From positions 1 through 64,000 of the forward strand of contig CAIPKV010000062.1 of NCBI GenBank assembly GCA_903865745.1: 64,000 bases of DNA, in the 5' to 3' direction. The translations under genes and the position numbers were made by a program. The notes below the pieces were generated by a model that saw only the letters and a program-made list of their open reading frames with translations, did no database searches and was not told the DNA's origin. Positions within the stretch are counted from its first letter, which is position 1; every line of letters starts with the position of its first letter. This document shows positions 33,907 through 43,159 of the stretch, piece by piece. This DNA is from an uncultured Verrucomicrobia subdivision 3 bacterium (lineage in GTDB: Bacteria > Verrucomicrobiota > Verrucomicrobiia > Limisphaerales > UBA11358).

Positions 33907-35001
33907 TTACGACTCACGAAAACGGGCGCGCAGACCGAGCAACGGTTTTTCCAAAAGATAATAGGAGGCATGCGCGGCCAGCAGGGTGGTGGCAAGCCAG
34001 ATTGGGAAGCTCGTCCACCACGCGTCTTTGACGCCGAAGATGGTTTCGCCGGTGCCACAAAACATCTGTTGCCAGATGTAGATGGAGTACGACAAAACGC
34101 CGAGGTGGCGAACCCATTTCCAGTTCAGCACCCGGTAGAATCCCCGCGTCGGCCACAATACGCTTTGGAGAAGCAGCAGTCCAAAGCCAACCGACCAACT
34201 GGAACCTGTAATCATGACCCCGATCCTAGTTGGCAGGTGCAATTTTTGTAGAATGGCTGGTGTAATTATCAAGCCCAGCCCAGAGACAGCTGTGGCCATT
34301 GGGGATTTACCAAGAAAATCCTGTAGCCGCTCCCGGTGACGGGTGAACAGTACCGCCGCCAAACAGCCATAAGCCAGCGCATCGCAATTCAACAAAAATG
34401 AGGCACTGTTAAAGAGAGAATACAAATCGTGAGGATACCAGTTTTTGCAAGACATCATTCGCAGTATTGGAACCAATATTAATGGCATTGTTAATACTTT
34501 GATTAAAGCTTTTCCACCTTTGGTGCTATTCAATACCAGCATCAAAACACCGGGCCAAAGCAGGTAAAACTGTTCCTCTACCCCCAGAGACCAGAAATGA
34601 GCGGTGCCCTCGGGAGCCCCAAAAAAATTTGTTGTAAAGGTCACATTGGCGAGCCATATGGATAAGGGCTGGGAATAGCGGGTCAAAAATCCGAGGACAA
34701 ACAGATAGAAAAAATAGACCGGCAGAATCCGCAGGGCACGACGCAGGTAGAAATGTTTCAGGCTGATGGCGCCGTGCTTCGCCTGTTCCTGTAGCAACAG
34801 ATAAGTGATGAGAAACCCGCTGATGACAAAGAAAAACAAGACCCCCATCGTGCCGATATGAAGCCAGTCAATTAGGATGGGGCTCAACCAAGCAGGAAAA
34901 CCGGCCGTGAAACAAGAATGACAAACCAGCACGAGAGCTATGCTGACAGCGCGCCAGCCGTCCAATGAAGGTAGTTTGATGGATACTTTTTGGGTCAACA
35001 T
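33907..35001 (-). CDS. Acyltransferase 3 family protein (OafA-like)
   Basis: A 364-residue membrane O-acyltransferase with about ten membrane helices. The family start is SLDGWRAVSIALVLVCHSCF (residues 13-32), with the conserved Arg and His pair; FFVISGFLITYLLLQE and FWSLGVEEQFYLLWP follow as the two other conserved blocks. No C-terminal SGNH domain is present. These enzymes transfer acetyl or other acyl groups to exported polysaccharides. It is divergent from a hexapeptide acetyltransferase gene. The last codons lie in a heptamer repeat. Confidence 0.92.
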   Translation of the reverse strand: MLTQKVSIKLPSLDGWRAVSIALVLVCHSCFTAGFPAWLSPILIDWLHIGTMGVLFFFVISGFLITYLLLQEQAKHGAISLKHFYLRRALRILPVYFFYLFVLGFLTRYSQPLSIWLANVTFTTNFFGAPEGTAHFWSLGVEEQFYLLWPGVLMLVLNSTKGGKALIKVLTMPLILVPILRMMSCKNWYPHDLYSLFNSASFLLNCDALAYGCLAAVLFTRHRERLQDFLGKSPMATAVSGLGLIITPAILQKLHLPTRIGVMITGSSWSVGFGLLLLQSVLWPTRGFYRVLNWKWVRHLGVLSYSIYIWQQMFCGTGETIFGVKDAWWTSFPIWLATTLLAAHASYYLLEKPLLGLRARFRES

Positions 35002-35072
35002 TTACTGTGCTGGTCACGTGTGATTATTGGATTGTCTTGTGTAAGTCAAGCGCCCAGACTTTTATATAGCAC

Positions 35073-35705
35073 ATGTCCATTGAACAAACACCCTTCAACT
35101 CCAGAAACCCATCAAACACCAAACGACTCCGTAATTTTCTGCTTGTCCCCCAGATTTTACGGCTAGCTTGGGCAGACGCTCGCGATTACCTGACCCGGCT
35201 GTTCATACGGGCTTCGTGGAAGCGACAGGGGCTGCTAATTTTTCCAGCCGCCCGCCTGTATTACGAATCACGATCACAAATAAAAATTCATGGCCGCTGT
35301 TCCATCGGTAATTTTTCGGTCCTGCTGGTGGGCGAATCTCAAAATCCCGTAGGTTTTCCATTGTTGGAGATTGGCAATCATGTCCACATAGGGGAACAAA
35401 CAAATATCCGTGCGTGCGGCGGTTTCATCAAAATCGGGAGCAACGTGCTCATTGCTAACCAAGTAACAATGGTATCAGCAAATCATGGAACTAAACTAGG
35501 AAAATTAATGATTGACCAAGAAATTAAGCGAGGTGATATCTTGATTGAGGATGATGTTTGGATTGGAGCCGGAGCGGTCATTCTTCCTGGAGCAATTGTT
35601 CGCAAGGGAGCGGTGATTGCTGCCGGTGCAGTGGTGCGGGGAGAGGTACCGTCCAATACTATTTTTGGAGGGATACCGGCAAAAAAAATTAGTGAGCGAA
35701 TTTAA
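35073..35705 (+). CDS. Hexapeptide-repeat acetyltransferase (WbbJ-like)
   Basis: A 210-residue protein with left-handed beta-helix repeats between about residues 65 and 190. The conserved catalytic-type histidine is in VSANHGTKLG, followed by DILIEDDVWIGAGAVILPGAIV, VIAAGAVVRGEVP and FGGIPAKKI, typical of maltose/galactoside O-acetyltransferases and their WbbJ relatives in O-antigen loci. It is divergent from an OafA-like gene and upstream of a methyltransferase-like gene, both polysaccharide decoration functions. Base composition turns more AT-rich here than to the left. Confidence 0.88.
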   Translation: MSIEQTPFNSRNPSNTKRLRNFLLVPQILRLAWADARDYLTRLFIRASWKRQGLLIFPAARLYYESRSQIKIHGRCSIGNFSVLLVGESQNPVGFPLLEIGNHVHIGEQTNIRACGGFIKIGSNVLIANQVTMVSANHGTKLGKLMIDQEIKRGDILIEDDVWIGAGAVILPGAIVRKGAVIAAGAVVRGEVPSNTIFGGIPAKKISERI

Positions 35706-35778
35706 TTACAACGTGCCATAAACAATTTAAAGCCATTAAACTTTGAAGACAAATCTAATAAACCTTCTACAAAAGAAT

Positions 35779-36564
35779 ATGCCATCGCTTTTGGAGGTAT
35801 ACCGCTCCATTAAACTGCGGCTTTATTTTAGACGCCGCTTCAATTCGCATCAAGAACGCTACAGGCGGCTGATTTACGGGAAAAAAGAAATCACGGTGAT
35901 ATCTGGCCCGTTTCGCGGCCTGCGCTATTTCAATAAAATCGTGTGGGGATCAATCACTCCCAAGTGGATTGGTAGTTATGAGGACGAGCTTACCGCGGTA
36001 ATTGAGGACATCATCCAGAGGCCTTACTCGGTTGTTATGGACATCGGCTGCGCCGAGGGTTATTACGCAACGGGGCTGGCCTATCGCATGCCGCGATCCC
36101 GGATATACGCCTACGACACGGATTTTATTTCACGCCACCAAACCCGCCAACTCGCCCAGTTGAACACCTTGACAGATCGGGTGTTTGTCCGGGGTTTTTG
36201 CAGCCATGAAGAAATTTCCCGGCACGTCGACCAGCCCGCACTGATTATTTGTGACATCGAGGGCTTTGAACGAGAACTCTTGAACCCCGACGCCTGTGGG
36301 GCACTGAAAAAAATGGACATTCTGGTTGAAGTCCACGAAGGCGAAGGGAAATGGAAGCCTAGTACCTTGGATTTATTAAAATCGCGGTTCGCCGGCACAC
36401 ACGCATTGACTGAAATAAATGCTACTGACCGGGAAAGCCAGGCAAACAACTTCATCGAGTCCGGGACTACCAACCTTAACCGGGATCAAGTACGCGAGGC
36501 TATGAATGAACATCGCTCCAACGGATATCTTTGGCTCTGGATGGAAGTACGGCAAACTGGTTGA
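35779..36564 (+). CDS. SAM-dependent methyltransferase-like protein
   Basis: A 261-residue protein with a Rossmann methyltransferase core: motif I VVMDIGCAEGYYATGLAYRM (about 82-101), RIYAYDTDF (motif II) and ALIICDIEGFERELL, as in FkbM-type methyltransferases. An upstream segment GPFRGLRYFNKIVWGS is shared in style with the protein at 41150-41911, so the two are probably paralogs. The ATG at 35779 is used; a TTG at 35743 in frame is an alternative. A sugar O-methyltransferase role is inferred. Confidence 0.75.
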   Translation: MPSLLEVYRSIKLRLYFRRRFNSHQERYRRLIYGKKEITVISGPFRGLRYFNKIVWGSITPKWIGSYEDELTAVIEDIIQRPYSVVMDIGCAEGYYATGLAYRMPRSRIYAYDTDFISRHQTRQLAQLNTLTDRVFVRGFCSHEEISRHVDQPALIICDIEGFERELLNPDACGALKKMDILVEVHEGEGKWKPSTLDLLKSRFAGTHALTEINATDRESQANNFIESGTTNLNRDQVREAMNEHRSNGYLWLWMEVRQTG

Positions 36565-36568
36565 ACTA

Positions 36569-37795
36569 TTAAAATTTTTCAGACTTGATGCCAATTGCCT
36601 GCCTCCTTAACCAGCGTACAGGCTGGGTAAAATAAAACGGATTTTTCGCGGTAAGCGGAATTTTAATCCGCCACTTTTTCGGCCAATCGGTAACGGGCGT
36701 TTGTACCGGAAATTGCGCCAGCCAGCCGTCGGTCATGGCTTCCACAGAAAACTTCTTTTTCACGCGCGCACGAGCAGCAGTAGATTTGGCAGCCAGCTCG
36801 TCGCGGTGTTCGTGCAGATGGATGATGGCGCGGGCATAGCCGACTACGTCATTGACAGGCACAAGCATGCCGGTGGTCGGGTCCACCATCTCTGGAATGC
36901 CGGCGGGCAAATCGCTGGCCACCGGCACAAGTCCGTAGCCCATTGATTCCGCAACGCTCAATCCGAAGCCTTCGTAGTCTGAAGTGAGCAAAGAAACATC
37001 ATGCTGTTTCAGTACGGTTGGCACTTCGGAATAATTCACCCAGCCGGCAAAGGAAACGGTCTGGCTGGGTGAAACTGATTTCAACCTTTCCTCAAGCCAA
37101 CTGCGGTCCTCGCCTTCGCCGGCAATGGTCCAGTGAAACGGGATGCCACTGGCGCAGAGCTGCGCATAAATTTCCGGGAACAGTCGCACGCGCTTCTGTT
37201 CGTGACACAGCCGTCCCAAGTAAAGAATGCGCAGGGGCCTTTGGAAATCGCGCACGGGCAGTTCACTATCTGGGCACATCGGTACGCCGTAGGAAAGATA
37301 CGCCACTGGCACGCGGGCAAATTCCGGCATCGCTTCGGCCCGGAATTTCATGGCCGGCGAAACCATTGCCACCAAATCCAGCCACGGTGTGTAATGCGCC
37401 ATCATGGCATAGACATTGGGATCATCTGACTGGCCCATGCCCACGCGGAACACACCCGCCGGCAGATAGCGCAAGGGCTCGAACGAAATCGCCCCAAGCG
37501 TGGACACGACCGCCGTCGGCTGAAACCGGACGAGGTTTTGCAGGATGATTTTCAGCCGGTCTTCAAAAATCTGCCGCCGCTGGTCGAGACATAGGAGGGG
37601 GATTTTTTGCCGCTGAAAATCGGCCGCCATGGGATTATCCCATTCCAAGCTGAATACTTCCACGGGAAGGCCGCGCCGAACCAGTTCGCCGGCAAAATTG
37701 ATGAGGAAGGTGGTGGAGCCGCCCGCCGGCACACCGCCGGTAACGAGGGCGATGCGGGGAACTTGGGGAAGCTGCCGGGACGGATGCACCACCAT
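36569..37795 (-). CDS. GT4-family glycosyltransferase
   Basis: A 408-residue GT-B transferase. RIALVTGGVPAGGSTTFLINFA is the N-terminal strand and glycine-rich loop; the donor half has RILYLGRLCHEQKRVRLFPEI and the E-x7-E motif EGFGLSVAESMGYGLVP. The C-terminal tail has aromatic and basic residues (NPFYFTQPVRWLRRQ). The ATG at 37795 is chosen over an in-frame TTG at 37819. It converges with the methyltransferase-like gene at only 4 bases and is divergent from the next one. Confidence 0.88.
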   Translation of the reverse strand: MVVHPSRQLPQVPRIALVTGGVPAGGSTTFLINFAGELVRRGLPVEVFSLEWDNPMAADFQRQKIPLLCLDQRRQIFEDRLKIILQNLVRFQPTAVVSTLGAISFEPLRYLPAGVFRVGMGQSDDPNVYAMMAHYTPWLDLVAMVSPAMKFRAEAMPEFARVPVAYLSYGVPMCPDSELPVRDFQRPLRILYLGRLCHEQKRVRLFPEIYAQLCASGIPFHWTIAGEGEDRSWLEERLKSVSPSQTVSFAGWVNYSEVPTVLKQHDVSLLTSDYEGFGLSVAESMGYGLVPVASDLPAGIPEMVDPTTGMLVPVNDVVGYARAIIHLHEHRDELAAKSTAARARVKKKFSVEAMTDGWLAQFPVQTPVTDWPKKWRIKIPLTAKNPFYFTQPVRWLRRQAIGIKSEKF

Positions 37796-37922
37796 AGAGT
37801 ATAAAAAAACGACGGACAAAACAAGTTTAGAACTGAGCCAAGCCGAGTCTGGCGACCGACGCGGTCAAAAGGTAATTCCTTGTGACCCAGCAGGGCAGAC
37901 CTTATTTTAACCGCCCGACCTG

Positions 37923-38783
37923 ATGTTACATAAACTGCGAGTTTTGGAGGCGCTCCGGGGCAATGCCCTGCGGCAAACGCGCATTTTGCTGCGCCTGAAA
38001 CCCCGCCCCAAAACACCGGTGCTGGCGCTGCCGGTTGATAAAATCGTCGGCTACCATGCGCTCATCTGCCGGCGGCTAACCGACCTGTGGCCGGCGGGCC
38101 TGAGCGTGGCCGGGGAATCCGTCTGTGAAATCGGCCCGGGCGACTGCCTAGCCGCCGCCGCTTATTTTATCGCCCAAGGCGCGGCCCGGGTGGATTTGGT
38201 GGAACTGGAGCCGCCGGTGGTGAATGCCCGGCAGCGGCAGGTCCTGTCCGCATTGAAAAAACTCGGCTTCCCCATTGCGACAGAAGTGATTGGGGCGGGC
38301 GAGGCACCGCGCCTGAACGAACGCCTGGTGAGCTACCACCGACATCGGCTGGAAGAGTACCGGGCGGAAAACCGGCACGCGCTGGTATTTTCCCACAATG
38401 TGATGGAGCATGTGGAAGATTTGGCCGCTGCCTTTACAGCCTGCTATCGCGCCCTGCGTCCCGGCGGCCGGATGTTGCACATCATTGATCTGGGCGGGCA
38501 CGGCCAGTTTGAGGACCCGATTCCGCCGCTGGATTTTCAGACCTATCCCGACTGGCTGTTCGAATGGATGTATCCGGTCCACCACCGGAACACCCGGCGG
38601 TTTTTGGCGGATTACCGGCGCGCGGTGGCGGCGGCCGGTTTTAAGACCGTTGAAATCCAGGCGCTGAGGACAGCAGACCAGGCTTATGTGAAAGCCATCC
38701 ACCCCCAGTTGCGACTGGCAGCCCGGCAACAACCCGTCGCAGACTTGGCGGTAATCGAGTTTTCCTTAAGTGCAGTGAAATAA
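37923..38783 (+). CDS. Class I SAM-dependent methyltransferase
   Basis: A 286-residue protein. Motif I is SVCEIGPGDCLAAAAYFIA (about 66-84), motif II acidic residue in VDLVELE, and motif post-II HALVFSHNVMEHVEDLAAAF, followed by LRPGGRMLHIIDLGG, a typical Methyltransf_11-type layout. The late segment FLADYRRAVAAAGFKTVEIQ is also normal for the family. It is followed after 35 bases by a GT2 gene on the same strand. The substrate, probably a sugar or lipid-linked sugar, is unknown. Confidence 0.82.
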   Translation: MLHKLRVLEALRGNALRQTRILLRLKPRPKTPVLALPVDKIVGYHALICRRLTDLWPAGLSVAGESVCEIGPGDCLAAAAYFIAQGAARVDLVELEPPVVNARQRQVLSALKKLGFPIATEVIGAGEAPRLNERLVSYHRHRLEEYRAENRHALVFSHNVMEHVEDLAAAFTACYRALRPGGRMLHIIDLGGHGQFEDPIPPLDFQTYPDWLFEWMYPVHHRNTRRFLADYRRAVAAAGFKTVEIQALRTADQAYVKAIHPQLRLAARQQPVADLAVIEFSLSAVK

Positions 38784-38818
38784 ATTTTAATACGGCCTGA
38801 AGGATTATCAAGCAAGCC

Positions 38819-39748
38819 ATGAAACGAGCCTTAATCGCGACCCTGTTCAACGAGGCGGACAATGTGTCCCGCTGGTGGGATTGTCTGATGCGGCAGACCG
38901 TGTGGCCGGATGAAATCGTCATAGTAGACGGCGGCTCGACCGACGGCACCTGGGAAGCACTTCAGGAACTCGCTCGGCAATCGCCGATACCAGTGAAGCT
39001 GGAGCAGCGGCGCTGCAATATCGCCGCCGGCCGTAATCAGGCTATCCGTTTGACCGACGCAGACATTATTGCCGCCACGGACGCGGGCAGTTTTCCTGAA
39101 CCAGAATGGTTCCACGAAATCATCCGGCCCTTGCTGGAGGATGACAGTGTGGACTGCGTTGGAGGCCTGAATGTTTCCGATCAGGAAAATGCTTTTTCAA
39201 ACTATCTAGCACTATTCGAACCACGAACGGATTTGGAGGCAGCCATAGCCGCTGGCAACACCGAAGTACACCCCTCTTCGCGCAACATTGCGTTTCGCCG
39301 GGCAGCGTGGGCGGCTGTGGGCGGCTACCCGGAATGGCTGACGTTAGCTGCCGAAGATACTCTATTTAATTGCGAATTACACGTCGTCGGAAAAAAATTT
39401 CTGCTTAATAAAAAGGCGGTCGTTCATTGGTCGGTGCGCGACAGTGCGGAAGCCTACTTGAAGCTGCTTTATCGGAATGCCTACGGCTCGGCGGAGGCAC
39501 GGCTGGATGCGTCCTATTTTTTACGAAAATCGTTGATCACATTTTTTCCACCGCTGCTGCTGCTCTCGCGCCACCGATTCCGGCACCTGAAATTTCGCTA
39601 TGGCAAAAACGCGGCCAGCACCCGGGGCTGGCTGGCGGGTTATTTCAAAGGTAATAAACCGCCAATCGGCTGGAAACGGGTGGATGGAGTGTTGTTAAGC
39701 CCCGAAGCGCAGAGTTATTTGGCAAACAATCGACATCGGCATGAATGA
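38819..39748 (+). CDS. GT2-family glycosyltransferase
   Basis: A 309-residue GT-A transferase. ALIATLFNEADNVSRWW is the first strand and loop, EIVIVDGGSTDGTWE the nucleotide-binding motif, AATDAGSFPEPEWF the DxD-like metal site, and NIAFRRAAWAAVGGYPEWLTLAAEDT the ED motif region. One hydrophobic segment near residue 235 (SLITFFPPLLLLSRHRF) may anchor it to the membrane. It follows the methyltransferase gene. Sugar specificity is unknown. Confidence 0.88.
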   Translation: MKRALIATLFNEADNVSRWWDCLMRQTVWPDEIVIVDGGSTDGTWEALQELARQSPIPVKLEQRRCNIAAGRNQAIRLTDADIIAATDAGSFPEPEWFHEIIRPLLEDDSVDCVGGLNVSDQENAFSNYLALFEPRTDLEAAIAAGNTEVHPSSRNIAFRRAAWAAVGGYPEWLTLAAEDTLFNCELHVVGKKFLLNKKAVVHWSVRDSAEAYLKLLYRNAYGSAEARLDASYFLRKSLITFFPPLLLLSRHRFRHLKFRYGKNAASTRGWLAGYFKGNKPPIGWKRVDGVLLSPEAQSYLANNRHRHE

Positions 39749-39780
39749 AGAACGCCTTAGCCGGAACCGGGCAGTTCAAC

Positions 39781-39810
39781 CACGAATGGACACGGATGGA
39801 CACAGATGCG
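39781..39810. repeat. Three-unit decamer array
   Basis: Three tandem 10-bp units of consensus CACGAATGGA lie in the gap between the GT2 and GT4 genes. They are the only period-10 array noticed in the window. Confidence 0.65.
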
Positions 39811-39916
39811 GCTGGTTCAAATTGAGGCAACCGGACCCACTGTTCGGAGTGAGGGTGGGTTTACAGGCACTACCAGTTGGCAAAGTGAACCGCAATAATA
39901 CTAGCGAGCAATAAAA

Positions 39917-41068
39917 ATGAACCCTCCCTTAAAAGTTCTGCTGGCCAGCGCCGGCGGCTGGCATCTGCGAAGCACCGCCCGGGCATTCGCGGAACGCGAC
40001 GCCCTAGCCGGATTATGGATTACGGGCAAAAACAACACGGGGATTTCGACGGAACATTTCCGGCGGGGCTGGCCGTTTCATCTGGGCTTGAAACCCTTCC
40101 TGCATGGGGCCCCGCAAATCTGGAGTGAGCGGATGTTTTATGCGCTATTTCCGCTTTGGAAGAGCTGGTTTTTGGCGCAGCGCTTCCCTGATTGCAACGT
40201 GGTGCAGGCCATCATGGGCTTTGCCACCGAGCCGTTTGACCGTGCAGAAAAAAACGGCGCCTTAAAAGTCGTGGATTGTCCGAACAGCCATCCCACGAGC
40301 TACTACGGCTACTGGCAGCGCGAATGCGACCTTTGGTGTCCGGGCGAAAAAGTCCCGATCCCGCAATGGATGTTTGCGCGTATGAACCGCGAGCTGGAAC
40401 GCGCCGATTTAGTGCTGTGTCCTTCCGACTTCGTACGCGACACGATGCGCCTGAACGGCATCCCCGCCGAAAAATGTTTTGTGAACCCCTTTGGCGTAGA
40501 TACCAGTACGTTTCGACCGCGTGAAACTGTCCCTGAAAAAATCCGTTTTGTCGCCATCGGCACGCTTTGTTTACGCAAAGGCTACCAGTACCTATTCCGG
40601 GCGTTTGAAATTGTAAAAACAAAACTACCGGAAGCCGAACTAGTCTGCGTCGGCGAACTTAAAGCCGACCTTCGGCACGAACTAAAGAAATGGCGGGAAA
40701 CTTTTTCCCATCTGCCGCATACCCCCCACGCGGAGCTGGCTAAACTGCTGGCGACCGGCACGGCCTTGGTCATGCCGTCCCAAGAAGAAGGCTTTGCCCG
40801 TGTGCTGTCCGAGGCGATGGCGGCGGGCCTGCCGATATTGGCCTCCTACGAAAGCGGCGCAACCACTTTAGTGGAAGACGGTGTGGAAGGTTTCATCGTA
40901 CGCGGGCGCGACCCGCAGCACATTGCCGAGGCGATGATTCGCGTGGCGACTGACCGGGAGCTGAACCACCGGCTGGGCGAGGCCGCATATGCCAAAGGTG
41001 CCATCAAGAACACCTGGCAGGATTACGGCGACCGACTACTGGCGGAATATGCCAAGCGGTTAAACTAA
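39917..41068 (+). CDS. GT4-family glycosyltransferase
   Basis: A 383-residue GT-B transferase. KVLLASAGGWHLRSTARAF at the N-terminus, VVDCPNSHPTSYYGYWQRE in the acceptor half, FVAIGTLCLRKGYQYLFRAFE and the E-x7-E motif EGFARVLSEAMAAGLP in the donor half. No membrane helix. It is separated from the preceding GT2 gene by a gap with a decamer array and converges with a methyltransferase-like gene. Specificity unknown. Confidence 0.88.
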   Translation: MNPPLKVLLASAGGWHLRSTARAFAERDALAGLWITGKNNTGISTEHFRRGWPFHLGLKPFLHGAPQIWSERMFYALFPLWKSWFLAQRFPDCNVVQAIMGFATEPFDRAEKNGALKVVDCPNSHPTSYYGYWQRECDLWCPGEKVPIPQWMFARMNRELERADLVLCPSDFVRDTMRLNGIPAEKCFVNPFGVDTSTFRPRETVPEKIRFVAIGTLCLRKGYQYLFRAFEIVKTKLPEAELVCVGELKADLRHELKKWRETFSHLPHTPHAELAKLLATGTALVMPSQEEGFARVLSEAMAAGLPILASYESGATTLVEDGVEGFIVRGRDPQHIAEAMIRVATDRELNHRLGEAAYAKGAIKNTWQDYGDRLLAEYAKRLN

Positions 41069-41149
41069 AAGCTGACGCTGAAAAGATAAAGAAGGAAGGG
41101 TACCGCCAAGCAAACCCAGACGTTTAGAAACGATTATCTGCTATTTCTC

Positions 41150-41911
41150 CTAACCTTTCGGAGTAGCTACGAGCCAGCCGATGTCGGGGCAACGCCGTTC
41201 GGACATTAACAGGCGGGATATAATCGGTAGCCGGAACAGCCACGGTACATTGGGCGAAATGTCTTGGCGGCGGCGGCGTGTGGGCCGGAGATCGGCGACA
41301 GCATGAGTCATGGCGAGGGCTTTTGCCAGCCCTGCGCGCACACCGGGAACAAAATAGTCATGCGTTTCAATCAAAAAAAAGGCGTTAGGACACAGTTTTA
41401 GGGTTTGAATATCCAGCAGCTTGCCCTCGAAACCTTCGCAATCGCTTATGATTAGGAGCCGGAAATCCGGATCAGCTGGCAAGGAACTTAAGAGCGTCTG
41501 GAGCCCGGCAACCGTACATTCGCCCCGGATTTCAATACGGTCCGGCGGCACAGCATTTCGCCGGACATTGGCCAGCAGATTTTTCCGCCCAGCTTCGGCC
41601 ATTTCAAACGCAACCACCTTCTGAGCCAGGCGGCGATGCAGGAAACCAACGGCATACCAGCCTTCGGCCGCCCCGATATCAATGACCAGGTCAAAAACCG
41701 GGAGTTGTCCCAGCCAGACATGGAGTTCCGACTCATAAGTGCCCAGCAGCTTAGGAGTCAACACACTGCAATTGGCGACCGAACCCCAGCACATTCCTTG
41801 GAAAGGTCCACCCCGGATGTTCCAAATTTTCCGGGAGCGGAGCACGCATTGGACGCAAAAATCAAAGCACCAAAATAGGCTCCTGTAAAATAATGCTTTA
41901 ACTTTGGACAT
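41150..41911 (-). CDS. SAM-dependent methyltransferase-like (FkbM-type) protein
   Basis: A 253-residue protein. Motif I is DLVIDIGAAEGWYAVGFL (about 76-93), KVVAFEMAEAGRKNLLANV follows as motif II, and FRLLIISDCEGFEGKLLD gives the FkbM-like acidic motif. The upstream part GGPFQGMCWGSVANC and ESELHVW matches the layout of the protein at 35779-36564 (GPFRGLRYFNKIVWGS, EDELTAV), so they look like diverged paralogs. It lies between a convergent GT4 gene and two further minus-strand GT4 genes. A sugar O-methyltransferase role is inferred. Confidence 0.75.
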   Translation of the reverse strand: MSKVKALFYRSLFWCFDFCVQCVLRSRKIWNIRGGPFQGMCWGSVANCSVLTPKLLGTYESELHVWLGQLPVFDLVIDIGAAEGWYAVGFLHRRLAQKVVAFEMAEAGRKNLLANVRRNAVPPDRIEIRGECTVAGLQTLLSSLPADPDFRLLIISDCEGFEGKLLDIQTLKLCPNAFFLIETHDYFVPGVRAGLAKALAMTHAVADLRPTRRRRQDISPNVPWLFRLPIISRLLMSERRCPDIGWLVATPKG

Positions 41912-41992
41912 GCTGGTGAATCTTCCGGATTTATAAGTTTACTGGCAAGCGGCAAATCAGTTCCACTGCTTGAACCCTATTGTATTTCCTGA

Positions 41993-43159
41993 TTATCGGT
42001 GCGGTTTGATTAGTAGTTCCTGATAAATCTCCAAATGCCGCCGGGCGATGACTTCGGGATGATAGCGTTGGCGCATGGTTTCGGCAGCCTGGCGGGGCGA
42101 GGGCGAATCCGCCGTCAGCCAGCGGGCCAAGGCATTTTCCAAACCGGTGTAATCGTCCGGCGCAAACAACTCCGCGCTGTCCACGCGGCTGGCGATTTCA
42201 GCCACTCCACCCACGCCGGCACCGAAAAATTTCAGGTTGCGCGCCAGCCCCTCGGCCACCACCAAGCCGAAGGCTTCCTCGGTCGGAAAATGAATCAGAG
42301 CCGCCGCTTGGTCCATGGCGGCGATGAGCTGTGGCGCAGTCAGTACGCCCAGATTACGCGCATAACCGGCGGCTTCGGCCGATGCCAGTTCGCGGTTAAA
42401 CGCGACGCCGTAGGCTGATTTCGGCGCGAGGTCGCCGACAAACTGCCATTCGAACTTCAGGCCACGCCGGTGAAGGTTGCGGGCTAAGGCGAGCAGTTCC
42501 AACTGCTGTTTGCGCGGCTGCAGGATGCCGACGTTCAGCAGTGCCGGAACGCCCGTTGGTTTTGAGGCCGGCACATTGTTAAAAAATTCCAAGCGCAGGG
42601 CATTCGGTACCCGCCAGGTTTTGGGCGCGAGGGGGGCGACAAGATTTTCAGTGTAGGCAGAATTGCAAAACACGCCGCCGGTGCGGCGCAGCGTAAAATC
42701 CTCCAGCTTCGCCGTCAGCCAGTAGTAATCCCCAAATCGCGCCTTAAAGATCGGCGCGATGGCCCGCATGTTGCCGTGAATGGTCACGACGCTGGGAAAG
42801 CCGGAAAACACCGCGCTGATGGCGCAGTCCCGTTCCGTACCCTGAGCATGGACGACATCCGGTTGCAGTTCGCGCAGTTTTTTCCGAGTGGCGCGGATGC
42901 AGCCCTGATACAGGGTCCGGAGCCAGCCCAACTTTGGTACCAGCAACTGGTGATAAAAGATGTTCGGGGCGATTTTAGCGGGCGAGCGCACCGGCTGCTG
43001 CACACAGGAGACGACATGGATTTCCACTTCCGGCAGTCCCGCGAAGCCTTGCAGCAGCGCCTCGGGCGCGGTGCCAAGGCTGGGCAGCGGCCCGTCATAC
43101 TGGCCACCGGGAACGCGGGCGTCCGTGGTCAGCAGGGCGATTTTTAAAGGCCGGCTCAT
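41993..43159 (-). CDS. GT4-family glycosyltransferase
   Basis: A 388-residue GT-B transferase. KIALLTTDARVPGGQYDG at the N-terminus, PDVVHAQGTERDCAISAVF in the acceptor half, ALLNVGILQPRKQQLELLA and the E-x7-E motif EAFGLVVAEGLARNL in the donor half. Its ATG overlaps the stop of the next upstream GT4 gene (ATGA), so the two are translated together and probably act in sequence on the same glycan. No membrane segment. Confidence 0.88.
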   Translation of the reverse strand: MSRPLKIALLTTDARVPGGQYDGPLPSLGTAPEALLQGFAGLPEVEIHVVSCVQQPVRSPAKIAPNIFYHQLLVPKLGWLRTLYQGCIRATRKKLRELQPDVVHAQGTERDCAISAVFSGFPSVVTIHGNMRAIAPIFKARFGDYYWLTAKLEDFTLRRTGGVFCNSAYTENLVAPLAPKTWRVPNALRLEFFNNVPASKPTGVPALLNVGILQPRKQQLELLALARNLHRRGLKFEWQFVGDLAPKSAYGVAFNRELASAEAAGYARNLGVLTAPQLIAAMDQAAALIHFPTEEAFGLVVAEGLARNLKFFGAGVGGVAEIASRVDSAELFAPDDYTGLENALARWLTADSPSPRQAAETMRQRYHPEVIARRHLEIYQELLIKPHR

